From: Gammaproteobacteria bacterium
GTDB lineage: Bacteria > Pseudomonadota > Gammaproteobacteria > Pseudomonadales > DSM-25080
DNA length: 9,992 bases
NCBI GenBank assembly: GCA_013372965.1
Contig: JABXIR010000248.1
Location: 1-9,992, forward strand
Direction: 5' to 3'
Shown piece after piece: positions 1-6,046 of the stretch. How positions within the stretch are numbered: position 1 is the first letter of the stretch; every line of letters starts with the position of its first letter. The translations under genes and the position numbers were made by a program. The notes beneath the pieces were generated by a model. It was not told the origin of the DNA, made no database searches, and saw nothing but the letters and a program-made list of their open reading frames with translations.

Positions 1-1152
1 GTATTGTATTCCTCAGGAACCACAGGAAAGCCTAAGTGCATCGAACACTCGGTGGGCGGCGCTTTGTTGCAGCATCAAAAAGAGCATGTATTTCACGGCG
101 ATATCAAAGCCGGTGATCGTCTCATGTACTTCACCACCTGTGGTTGGATGATGTGGAATTGGCAGCTTACCGCGCTCGCCGCAGGAGCGACGCTTGTCTG
201 CTATGACGGTTCCCCGTTTTACGAAGGCCCGCAATGCATGTGGTCGCTTTCTGAACAACTGAAAGTTACGCATTTTGGCACATCGGCTAAGTACCTTGCG
301 GCGATCGAAAAGGCCGATTACCGACCGCGCGAACAGTTTGGCTTGGCCGACTTAAGAGTGATTTTTTCGACGGGATCTCCGCTCGCTCCTGAGGGATTTG
401 ATTTCGTTTACCAACACATTAAGCACGATGTGATGCTCGCCAGTATCGCCGGTGGTACCGATCTGCTCGGGTGCTTCGCTGCTGGTAATCCGATTATGCC
501 CGTGTACCGTGGTGAGCTACAAAGCTTAGCTCTCGGTATGGCAACTAATGTATTCGACGAAGAGGCGCAGCCCTTAATTGCCCAAAAGGGCGAGTTGGTA
601 TGCACCAAGCCGTTTGTTTCAATGCCACTTCGCTTCGTGGGTGATGAGGGCGATAAAAAGTATCACGGTGCCTACTTCGAGAAATTCGATAACATTTGGG
701 CGCACGGTGACTTTGCTGAAATTACACAGCACGGTGGTCTGATTATTTACGGTCGCTCCGATGCACTACTGAATCCAGGTGGCGTTCGCATTGGTACCGC
801 TGAAATCTACCGAGAAGTGGAATCATTTGACGAAGTCGCTGAGTCGATTTGTATCGGTCAGCAATGGGACGATGATGTTCGGGTCGTGCTGTTCCTGAAG
901 ATGGCCGAGGGACACGAGCTCAATGACGATCTAAGAATCGCGATCGCCAAACGGATTCGTGAGCAAAACACGCCTCGCCATGTGCCGGCCAAAATGATTG
1001 CGGTAGCTGATATCCCTCGAACGTTGAGTGGCAAAATTACTGAAGTTGCCGTGCGTCAGGTAGTCCACAACGAAACGGTGAAAAACACCGATGCGTTAGC
1101 TAACCCGGAAGCGCTGGAGTTGTTCAAAAATCTTCCCGAGCTACAAAGCTAA
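1..1152 (+). CDS. aacS: Acetoacetyl-CoA synthetase (acetoacetate--CoA ligase), C-terminal part
   Basis: Partial gene, cut by the left edge; 383 codons are visible before TAA at 1150-1152, and the family is usually about 650 residues, so roughly the N-terminal 40% is missing. The enzyme activates acetoacetate with ATP and CoA to acetoacetyl-CoA in the cytoplasm, feeding ketone-body or polyhydroxybutyrate-derived carbon into thiolase reactions. Seen directly: the ANL-superfamily phosphate loop YSSGTTGKPKC right at the start, then AGGTDLLGCFAAGNP, HGDFAEI, YGRSDALLNPGGVRIGTAEIYREVE, and near the end PRTLSGKITEVAVR, which holds the catalytic lysine of the mobile C-terminal domain. The form SGTTGKPKCIEHS and the GGTD...GGNP-like block are typical of AacS rather than acetyl-CoA synthetase. 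It is followed by a strong terminator and converges on the next gene, so it ends its transcription unit. Confidence 0.95.
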   Translation, partial: VLYSSGTTGKPKCIEHSVGGALLQHQKEHVFHGDIKAGDRLMYFTTCGWMMWNWQLTALAAGATLVCYDGSPFYEGPQCMWSLSEQLKVTHFGTSAKYLAAIEKADYRPREQFGLADLRVIFSTGSPLAPEGFDFVYQHIKHDVMLASIAGGTDLLGCFAAGNPIMPVYRGELQSLALGMATNVFDEEAQPLIAQKGELVCTKPFVSMPLRFVGDEGDKKYHGAYFEKFDNIWAHGDFAEITQHGGLIIYGRSDALLNPGGVRIGTAEIYREVESFDEVAESICIGQQWDDDVRVVLFLKMAEGHELNDDLRIAIAKRIREQNTPRHVPAKMIAVADIPRTLSGKITEVAVRQVVHNETVKNTDALANPEALELFKNLPELQS

Positions 1153-1159
1153 CGACGTA

Positions 1160-1191
1160 AAAAAAGCCCAGTCAACTGACTGGGCTTTTTT
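1160..1191. terminator. Bidirectional intrinsic terminator between aacS and the outer membrane protein gene
   Basis: A perfect 15-bp inverted repeat (1160-1174 pairs with 1177-1191) with a GCCCAGTCA core and a minimal AC centre. Because the arms begin with six A and end with six T, a stem plus U-tract forms on both strands. It sits 7 nt after the aacS stop and 19 nt past the stop of the convergent minus-strand gene, so one element can end both transcripts. Confidence 0.93.
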
Positions 1192-1210
1192 GACCTATCT
1201 CAGGCTCACT

Positions 1211-1855
1211 TTAGATGTCGAGCTCGAAGCCGACCGTGATGCCGTCAAAGTTTTGTTCGCCGTCAATCATTCCGTCAAAACCGTCGTACTCGTAAGAAGC
1301 CTTGCGGTAACCTGCCATCAGATGAAGGTCGATGGCCGAAAGTGAAAATGAGTAGCTGATACCCGCTTGCAGGTCAGTCATTTTGACATCGTTGACTGAG
1401 GCAGCAACGCCTTCAGCATAAAATCCTAGCCCTTCGTCACGATCGAAGAATGGGAATCGAGCGGATGCGTAAACCTCAGGCATCGCACCCTCGAACTGCT
1501 GACCCATTAGCTCGCCACTGCGAACGTGGTGAGCGCCAACACCGATGTCGAGTGCAAGCACAGGGTTATCGAGGATTTCGTAGTACAAGATGTAGTCGGC
1601 GGTTTGCAACTTAATGTTGTCGCCGTTGTCGTCAGCATCGAATTGCGCTGCGCGAACTTTGATGTTTGGTACGATCGGAATCGGGTGCTCGAACGCTGCC
1701 CAACCGTTCACGACGGTCTGACTCGCCGTGTTAAAACCGTCGTTGCCCTCAGCATCCCAGCCTTGAGCGCCGACTTTAAATGCCAATACGTCTGCCGACG
1801 CATGCGCCGCGCAGGTCGCTGCAAGAACTGCAGCACTAAATAGTTTAAAGCGCAT
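1211..1855 (-). CDS. Small outer membrane beta-barrel protein, TIGR04219-like
   Basis: 214 residues. The N-terminus (MRFKLFSAAVLAATCAAHASA, cleavage after Ala21 likely) is a classical Sec signal peptide, so the mature protein is exported. The mature part has alternating hydrophobic and polar strands, aromatic residues and acidic Asp/Asn loops, fitting a small outer membrane barrel. It begins LAFKVGAQGWDAEG and carries AAFEHPIPIVPNIKVRA, the kind of block I know from the TIGR04219 family of Vibrio and Shewanella (AFEHPLPLLPNVK-like), and it ends in GFELDI. The function of that family is not known to me. The start is the ATG at 1855, with a very good ribosome site (AGGGGGT about 7 nt upstream on the minus strand). 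It is transcribed alone: a shared terminator follows it and 484 nt without a conventional gene lie upstream. Confidence is high for an exported barrel and moderate for the exact family. Confidence 0.85.
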   Translation of the reverse strand: MRFKLFSAAVLAATCAAHASADVLAFKVGAQGWDAEGNDGFNTASQTVVNGWAAFEHPIPIVPNIKVRAAQFDADDNGDNIKLQTADYILYYEILDNPVLALDIGVGAHHVRSGELMGQQFEGAMPEVYASARFPFFDRDEGLGFYAEGVAASVNDVKMTDLQAGISYSFSLSAIDLHLMAGYRKASYEYDGFDGMIDGEQNFDGITVGFELDI

Positions 1856-1931
1856 TGAAATACCCCCTAATGCGTTGTGTTGTTATTTCTTGCGAGACTA
1901 ACACGATCTGAAGCGGTTTGGGTGAACCTAA

Positions 1932-1959
1932 TTGTCATTTTTGCGTATTTACGTACAAC
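1932..1959 (+). promoter_or_regulatory. Possible sigma-70 promoter reading right, upstream of the 49-codon ORF
   Basis: TTGTCA (1932-1937, 5 of 6 consensus positions) is separated by 16 nt from TACAAC (1954-1959, 4 of 6). A transcript would start near 1966, about 64 nt before the small ORF at 2030 and well upstream of the patatin gene, so it could serve either. Such pairs arise by chance in AT-rich spacers; treat it as a candidate. Confidence 0.3.
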
Positions 1960-2029
1960 TGGTCGCTAAATTGAGCTTAACGTACGTTTTTTCATTCTAA
2001 GGTCGACATTTTTCGGGGAGGAAGCTGAG

Positions 2030-2179
2030 TTGAGAACCCATTCGACTCGGGTGTCGAAGGACTTTGGTTTGATCAAGCGCGTTTGTCTTTACATAAACGA
2101 CAGGCAAAAAAAATCCCAGACGAAAGGGGATGTGTCTGGGATCAAAATTCTCATTAGAGAATTGCTACTGCTTGCATGA
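2030..2179 (+). CDS. Candidate 49-residue small protein with strong ribosome site, TTG start
   Basis: Not recognised. The reading frame starts TTG AGA ACC CAT and ends with TGA at 2177-2179. What draws attention is the Shine-Dalgarno GGGGAGGA at 2015-2022, exactly 7 nt before the TTG. The product begins MRTHSTRVSKDFG, is basic in the middle (DRQKKSQTKG), and ends in a leucine-rich tail (IKILIRELLLLA). There is no obvious transmembrane span or known motif. It lies over the minus-strand terminator and candidate sRNA, so the same DNA would have to do two jobs. Its TGA overlaps the ATG of a 16-codon ORF (2176-2226, MNNNRKKWRLRLCEIS) in the ATGA manner of coupled genes. A TTG start, short length and no recognised family keep confidence low; the alternative is a chance frame. 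Confidence 0.25.
   Translation: MRTHSTRVSKDFGLIKRVCLYINDRQKKSQTKGDVSGIKILIRELLLLA
2106..2142 (-). terminator. Intrinsic terminator for leftward transcription
   Basis: The arms 2113-2121 (ATCCCAGAC) and 2134-2142 (GTCTGGGAT) are perfectly complementary over 9 bp, with a 12-nt loop. On the minus strand the stem is followed directly by seven T (complement of the A run 2106-2112). On the plus strand the stem is followed by CAAAATTC, so it works only leftward. It stands 251 nt upstream of the outer membrane protein gene start and would end either a small RNA from this spacer or antisense readthrough from the M1 gene. Confidence 0.8.
2146..2163. repeat. 18-nt perfect inverted repeat (AATTCTC-ATTA-GAGAATT)
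   Basis: Seven-base arms 2146-2152 and 2157-2163 flank the loop ATTA. It lies 3 nt from the minus-strand terminator stem, so in a leftward RNA it would be a second hairpin stacked just before the terminator. As DNA it could also be a dimer-protein operator; its AT-rich look vaguely recalls Fur-type sites but does not match that consensus. Confidence 0.6.
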
Positions 2180-2339
2180 ATAATAATCGCAAAAAATGGC
2201 GTTTGCGCCTATGCGAGATCTCCTGAGTGTAGCTAAGTAAATCCACCCATGCGCAAGCGGTAAACCGAAGTAACACGAAAGTTCTCATCCACCGAGATTT
2301 AGGGCTAACCTTAAGGTATATAGTACGGAGGAAGAGCGA

Positions 2340-3311
2340 GTGGGATCGAATTACTTCTTTAATCTCAGAAGAATCAGTGATGTCTATTCAAATACGTTGA
2401 AGTTGCCCTCATTCGTTAGAGTCGCATTGGTACTCGAGGGAGGGGGGCAGCGCTGCGCCTTCTCTGCCGGAGTCACCGACGCGTTCATTCAAGGCGGTTT
2501 CGATCCGTTTTCGCGGGTTTATGGTGTGTCGGGCGGTGCTCAGGTCGCAGGGACTTATCTTGCCAAGCGGCCAATGGTCGCCAAGCGCGTGATTTCAGAA
2601 TTAACGACTCATCAACGCTTTTACCGCAAGTTCAATTGGTTTAGTGGCGAGCCGATGATGGATCTGGATTGGTACTTCGATCAAGCTCAGAATCATCCGC
2701 GCTACGGCCTGATCGACCCAAGTCAATCGTGCTTCGATCGCATCTCGATCGTGGCGTCATGCAGAGAACGGTTTGAGCCGATTTACCTTAGAGGCTCAGA
2801 TACGGATTTAGTCGCTGCGCTGAAGGCGTCGAGCGCCATCCCGTTCTTTTACGATCAAGGTGTGCAGATTCGGGGGCGGCAGCTAGTCGATGGCGGATTA
2901 GCTCATCCTATCCCAGTATCCCAGGCAGCGAAGGAAGGGCACGAGTTGATCATCACGATTCGAACTACGCCAGAGATGTGCATCCCCGGGCCGATCTTCT
3001 CGAAGCAAGTGCATCAGTTCTTTAAGCGGGCGAACCGAGGAACGCTCATCGGTGAGATGATGGAAGTTCACGAAAGCAATTACCAGCGCGATACCGACTA
3101 TGCGGCGAAGCCACTGGACGATGTGGTCAATATACAGATTACTCCCGATCGTGTGCTACAAACCACGACGCTTGGGTCGAATGCGGAGCAAATCGACGCC
3201 GATTATCAGCTCGGTTTTCAGACGGGTGTTTTGTTTGTGAATACTTGGGGTCAACAGGTTCTAAAGACGGCCGGCTCCAATTCAATTGAAGCCGGCTCAA
3301 CTGCGGCTTAG
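2340..3311 (+). CDS. Patatin-like phospholipase/esterase, YjjU type
   Basis: 323 residues, cytoplasmic by sequence (no signal peptide). Patatin enzymes are Ser-Asp dyad lipid acyl hydrolases. All the parts are visible: the glycine-rich oxyanion loop EGGGQR (33-38), the nucleophile elbow GVSGG with Ser64, the block KASSAIPFFY (162-171), and the Asp of DGG at 184. The opening LVLEGGGQRCAFSAGVTDAF, the segment ASSAIPFFYDQGV, the IRTTPE block and the late LGSNAEQIDADYQLG follow E. coli YjjU closely, from memory; the physiological substrate of YjjU is not settled. The GTG start at 2340 is chosen for its GGAGG at 2327-2331, 8 nt away, and because the N-terminus then matches YjjU in length. It is transcribed alone, and its stop overlaps the convergent M1 gene by 4 nt. 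Confidence 0.92.
   Translation: MGSNYFFNLRRISDVYSNTLKLPSFVRVALVLEGGGQRCAFSAGVTDAFIQGGFDPFSRVYGVSGGAQVAGTYLAKRPMVAKRVISELTTHQRFYRKFNWFSGEPMMDLDWYFDQAQNHPRYGLIDPSQSCFDRISIVASCRERFEPIYLRGSDTDLVAALKASSAIPFFYDQGVQIRGRQLVDGGLAHPIPVSQAAKEGHELIITIRTTPEMCIPGPIFSKQVHQFFKRANRGTLIGEMMEVHESNYQRDTDYAAKPLDDVVNIQITPDRVLQTTTLGSNAEQIDADYQLGFQTGVLFVNTWGQQVLKTAGSNSIEAGSTAA
3270..3296. repeat. GC-rich hairpin in the 3' end of the patatin gene
   Basis: GCCGGCT (3270-3276) pairs with AGCCGGC (3290-3296), and the inner bases CAAT/ATTG continue the pairing after one mismatch. No U-tract follows on either strand, so it is not a standard intrinsic terminator. GCCGGCTC also occurs as a direct repeat (3270-3277, 3291-3298). 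It lies 12 nt before the overlapping stops of two convergent genes, where a classical terminator would be expected but is absent. It may stall polymerase or protect mRNA 3' ends. Confidence 0.55.
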
Positions 3312-5974
3312 TCGAAGGCGGTCATAAAACGAGCAGCTCGGTCTTTGCCAGCAATGCAAAGAGAGATCTGCTCATTGGTCTGGGCCAACGCGCGTTCATA
3401 GCCAGGTGCGAGCGCACCATGCTCTTCAAACAATGCGTTGAGCTCGCCTTGTTTTTGCTCGTCACAAAAGCCTGAACCCAAACGCGGTAGGTTACGACGC
3501 CATTGCGCAGGAACTCGGCGAGTGATTTCAGGAAATGCGTCTTGCGCAAACAGCCATTGCTCTTCGCCCGTTTGTTCTGCCGCCACTGCTCCAAACAACA
3601 TACTGTACGCCTCGCGTGACTCGGTGTTGGCGTCGAGTATAAAGGCCTGTTGTTTTGTTAGATACGAGGGGGCATCGACCCCGCTCAATGCATCGATTGC
3701 AGCCGCTCTAAAGCGTGAGTCATCAAACGAATCTGCAAATGACCAAAGGTGATCGGCAAACTCTACTCCAAATACTTCGATAGCAGACACCAGTGCTGTT
3801 TGGTACTCGTCAGTCGATAATGCGTCGCTATTAACAGCACGTCCTGAATATCCGGTAAAGCTGGCCGCTAGCTCGGCATACTCCGACAGCACGATCGAAT
3901 CATCGAAACTCAGCGCTAACGCGGAGCGAATCGAATTCCTCAGAATTTGTGCGTCCTCGTCTGAACGGCCAAACCAGTTTACTAGCGACCGCTCATAGGT
4001 TTGGCTCATCCACGCTGAGACTCGCTCGCGGTCCTCACCATCTAAATAACGTTCATTGAGATAAGCGATTTGCCCGAGTGGTAGGGTGATGACACGACGG
4101 TTATTCGCAACGCTGGCCATCTCGACGATGGATCGAAGTGAGGCGCCATCCAGTGAACCACGACTAAACGCGGCAAATGCACTGTCGACAATACTCATCT
4201 GCTCGGCGTCATTAAAGTTTGCAAAGTCATTAATGATGGAAGCCCAGTTGTCGCCACTCACCTGCCAGCGGAAGTAACCGGCGCCATTTTGGTTGGGCAT
4301 GATCCAACTCGGGCAAGCACCGTCGATTTCCCAGTTAGCGCTTTGCTCAGTCAGAATGTCACAGTGGGACGTGCCGGTATCGGTGATAAGGCATATTGGA
4401 ATTTGCCACGTGGTTGCCTCGGTATCAATCTGAGAGCCAAGGGGCGCGTAGCGAGATTGTTCTAAGTTCACTGTAAACTTATTGTCTTCACAGTCGAAAT
4501 CAATGCCTAGGTATGGCAGACCGGGTTGTTCGACGAAACTTCGGAACGCACTGATTAATCGTGGTTCTTCGGTAAGACGTGCGATGGCGTCGTAGAACTC
4601 GATTGAATCAGCTTCACCCTCCGCGAAATCTGCGACGTACTGACCGAGTGCTGGACGAAAAAGCTCACTACCGAAATACTGGTCCATCATATGAATGACG
4701 CCCGTACTTTTTGAATACGTGATCGCGTCGTAAGCATTGCGAATATCTTCGTTTCGATCGATGGGCTCACGAATCGCGCGTGCAGAGTTCAATGAATCGA
4801 GCCCCATCGCACGCAAGCCGTCGACCGTGTTGCCAATGCCGTGTCCAGCCTGCGGTTCAAACTCATCCATGACGATGGCCTCCATCCAAGAGGAGAAGCC
4901 TTCTTTGAGCCATAAGTCGTCCCACCATGGCGGAGTAACAAGGTTACCGAACCACATGTGAGCGATTTCGTGTGCGTGAATCGACAGCAAACCGAGTCGT
5001 GCCTGCGGCGCAGGATTCTCGCCAAGTAAGATGCGACTCTCACGATAGGTAATTGCAGCGCTTAGCTCGGTTGCACCCGATGGCCACGCAGGTGCGGCCA
5101 CGATGTCGAGCTTTCGGAAGGGGTAGGCACTTTGGAGTTCTGTTTCAAAGATCTCAACGAAACGAGGGGTAATATCAAGGATGTAAGTTAATTCCTCACC
5201 ACGTCCACGTCGCGCGTAACCCACCAAAGGAATCTCGCGTTCACGGAATTCGCTCGCCGGAATCGTAGGACCCTCGACGCGGTCGAATGGACCCACCGAA
5301 AGAGACAGGAGATAGGTTGGCATGGCCGGTGTCTCAGCAAACTCGATGCGCTTGTAGCCATTTCCCAGAACGGCAGTGGACACTTCCGGGGTATTGGTGA
5401 TGGCATGGTGTGCTTCGGGAACCGTCAAAGTGACCGTGAATGGCGCCTTCAGTCCGGGTTCGTCGTAGCCAGGTAGAAACTTTCGTGCTTGAATTGACTC
5501 CGATTTTGCCAACGCATAGGTGTCACCCTGTTCTGTCACCTTAAATAGACCACTGAGATTAAGGTCGAATGGCGCACTGTATTCAATCACAGCGGTGTAG
5601 TTACCGGCTCTGAGCTCTCGGTCGAAGGCAACCTTAACGACGCCACTTTCCAATACTTGTTCGTAGGTCGCTGCAACTTGTTGTTCCGCAGTCTCAACGT
5701 AAATCGATGTGACGTTCAGGTTGTTACCGTGAATCCAGATGTGATCCGAGTGGCTGTTGAGCTGAAAGGTCAAACGAACCGTGCCGAAGAAATCGTCGAG
5801 ACTTGGGTCGACGGTTAGGTCGAGTTCGTAGCTCAAAGGTCGTGACAGGTCGCCTAACAGGCCAATCGGAGCAGTAGTCTGTTCGGTATATTCGCCGGAA
5901 TCTTGACTTAGCTGATCAAGCGAGCAAGCCGTTAAAAGAAAGGCTGCAACAAGAGCAGCAGACACAAAGCGCAT
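3308..5974 (-). CDS. M1 family zinc aminopeptidase, predicted outer membrane lipoprotein
   Basis: 888 residues. The N-terminus MRFVSAALVAAFLLTAC is a lipoprotein signal with lipobox LTAC; Cys17 would be lipidated, and Ser at +2 predicts outer membrane sorting. Next come the M1 N-terminal beta domain (about 45-235), including KFLPGYDEPGLKAPF (165-179), and the thermolysin-like catalytic domain with HEIAH (335-339) and Glu358, giving HEXXH-X18-E. The catalytic Tyr is probably Tyr420 (AITYSKS). The C-terminal half (about 540-880) looks like the helical ERAP1-C type domain. The substrate-recognition motif, usually GxMEN, reads GATEL (300-304): the amino-end-binding Glu is kept but Met and Asn are replaced. 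Role by family: removing N-terminal residues from peptides, here in the periplasm. The ATG at 5974 has AGGGAA upstream, inside a possible hairpin (5983-6009). It lies 72 nt downstream of the methyltransferase gene on the same strand. Confidence 0.93.
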   Translation of the reverse strand: MRFVSAALVAAFLLTACSLDQLSQDSGEYTEQTTAPIGLLGDLSRPLSYELDLTVDPSLDDFFGTVRLTFQLNSHSDHIWIHGNNLNVTSIYVETAEQQVAATYEQVLESGVVKVAFDRELRAGNYTAVIEYSAPFDLNLSGLFKVTEQGDTYALAKSESIQARKFLPGYDEPGLKAPFTVTLTVPEAHHAITNTPEVSTAVLGNGYKRIEFAETPAMPTYLLSLSVGPFDRVEGPTIPASEFREREIPLVGYARRGRGEELTYILDITPRFVEIFETELQSAYPFRKLDIVAAPAWPSGATELSAAITYRESRILLGENPAPQARLGLLSIHAHEIAHMWFGNLVTPPWWDDLWLKEGFSSWMEAIVMDEFEPQAGHGIGNTVDGLRAMGLDSLNSARAIREPIDRNEDIRNAYDAITYSKSTGVIHMMDQYFGSELFRPALGQYVADFAEGEADSIEFYDAIARLTEEPRLISAFRSFVEQPGLPYLGIDFDCEDNKFTVNLEQSRYAPLGSQIDTEATTWQIPICLITDTGTSHCDILTEQSANWEIDGACPSWIMPNQNGAGYFRWQVSGDNWASIINDFANFNDAEQMSIVDSAFAAFSRGSLDGASLRSIVEMASVANNRRVITLPLGQIAYLNERYLDGEDRERVSAWMSQTYERSLVNWFGRSDEDAQILRNSIRSALALSFDDSIVLSEYAELAASFTGYSGRAVNSDALSTDEYQTALVSAIEVFGVEFADHLWSFADSFDDSRFRAAAIDALSGVDAPSYLTKQQAFILDANTESREAYSMLFGAVAAEQTGEEQWLFAQDAFPEITRRVPAQWRRNLPRLGSGFCDEQKQGELNALFEEHGALAPGYERALAQTNEQISLCIAGKDRAARFMTAFD

Positions 5975-5982
5975 AACAACGT

Positions 5983-6009
5983 TCCCTGAAGAGATTTAAA
6001 CGTCAGGGA
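5983..6009 (-). promoter_or_regulatory. Hairpin covering the ribosome site of the M1 peptidase gene
   Basis: TCCCTGA in the leader (6009-6003, minus strand) is complementary over 7 bp to TCAGGGA (5989-5983), which contains the AGGGA Shine-Dalgarno of the gene starting at 5974; the loop is 13 nt. Folding would hide the ribosome site. No T-run follows, so it is not a terminator. The pairing is seen; the regulatory effect is inferred. Confidence 0.4.
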
Positions 6010-6046
6010 GTTTAGCGAAAAATACGCGTTGATGACACCGAGATTG

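Larger units (their letters stand above)
2106..2229 (-). ncRNA. Candidate small RNA of about 124 nt ending at an intrinsic terminator
   Basis: On the minus strand a promoter-like pair TTTACC (2264-2259), 17 nt, TTTACT (2241-2236) would start RNA near 2229. The RNA would pass a GGCG-CAAA-CGCC hairpin (2209-2198) followed by a run of six U, an AU-rich stretch, a perfect 7-bp hairpin with a four-base loop (2163-2146), and finish in a 9-bp terminator stem with a U-tract (2142-2106). A modular hairpin layout ending in a U-tailed terminator is the usual build of Hfq-dependent sRNAs. No conventional minus-strand gene lies between this terminator and 3308 to account for it otherwise. I recognise no known RNA family here (compared from memory with 6S, Spot 42, RyhB and tmRNA). 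The 5' end is inferred from a 4/6 plus 4/6 promoter match and is uncertain. Confidence 0.4.
1856..2339. other. 484-nt intergenic region rich in inverted repeats
   Basis: No conventional gene lies between the divergent outer membrane protein gene and patatin gene. Visible contents: the palindrome AACGTACGTT at 1979-1988, with a second ACGTAC copy at 1951-1956; a possible plus-strand promoter (TTGTCA 1932-1937, TACAAC 1954-1959); a strong Shine-Dalgarno followed by a 49-codon ORF (2030-2179); a minus-strand intrinsic terminator (2106-2142); an 18-nt hairpin (2146-2163); a GGCG/CGCC hairpin (2198-2209); a possible minus-strand promoter (2236-2264); and the palindrome ACCTTAAGGT (2308-2317) just before the patatin ribosome site. 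The more important ones are listed separately. No convincing promoter could be fixed for the outer membrane protein gene or the patatin gene. Confidence 0.7.

Noticed and set aside
1526..1843. 105-codon plus-strand ORF opposite the outer membrane protein gene
   Set aside because: It lies wholly antisense to a gene with a clear signal peptide and ribosome site, has no motif, and its product does not look like a folded protein. It is a shadow frame.
1951..1988. Paired ACGTAC sites as a quorum-sensing or FNR operator
   Set aside because: Neither copy matches a lux-box or FNR consensus, and a 6-bp palindrome occurs often by chance.
2176..2226. 16-codon ORF MNNNRKKWRLRLCEIS as an amino-acid leader peptide
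   Set aside because: It has only one Trp and scattered Arg, no attenuator follows on the plus strand, and the downstream gene is a lipase, not a biosynthetic gene. Its ATGA overlap with the previous frame is noted only as part of the small-ORF finding.
2319..2324. TATAGT as a -10 for the patatin gene
   Set aside because: Transcription would start near 2331, inside or just after the GGAGG ribosome site at 2327-2331, and there is no matching -35.
3438..3752. 104-codon plus-strand ORF within the M1 peptidase gene
   Set aside because: Antisense to a well-supported coding sequence, with no ribosome site or recognisable content; the same holds for the other short frames inside the M1, aacS and parC genes.
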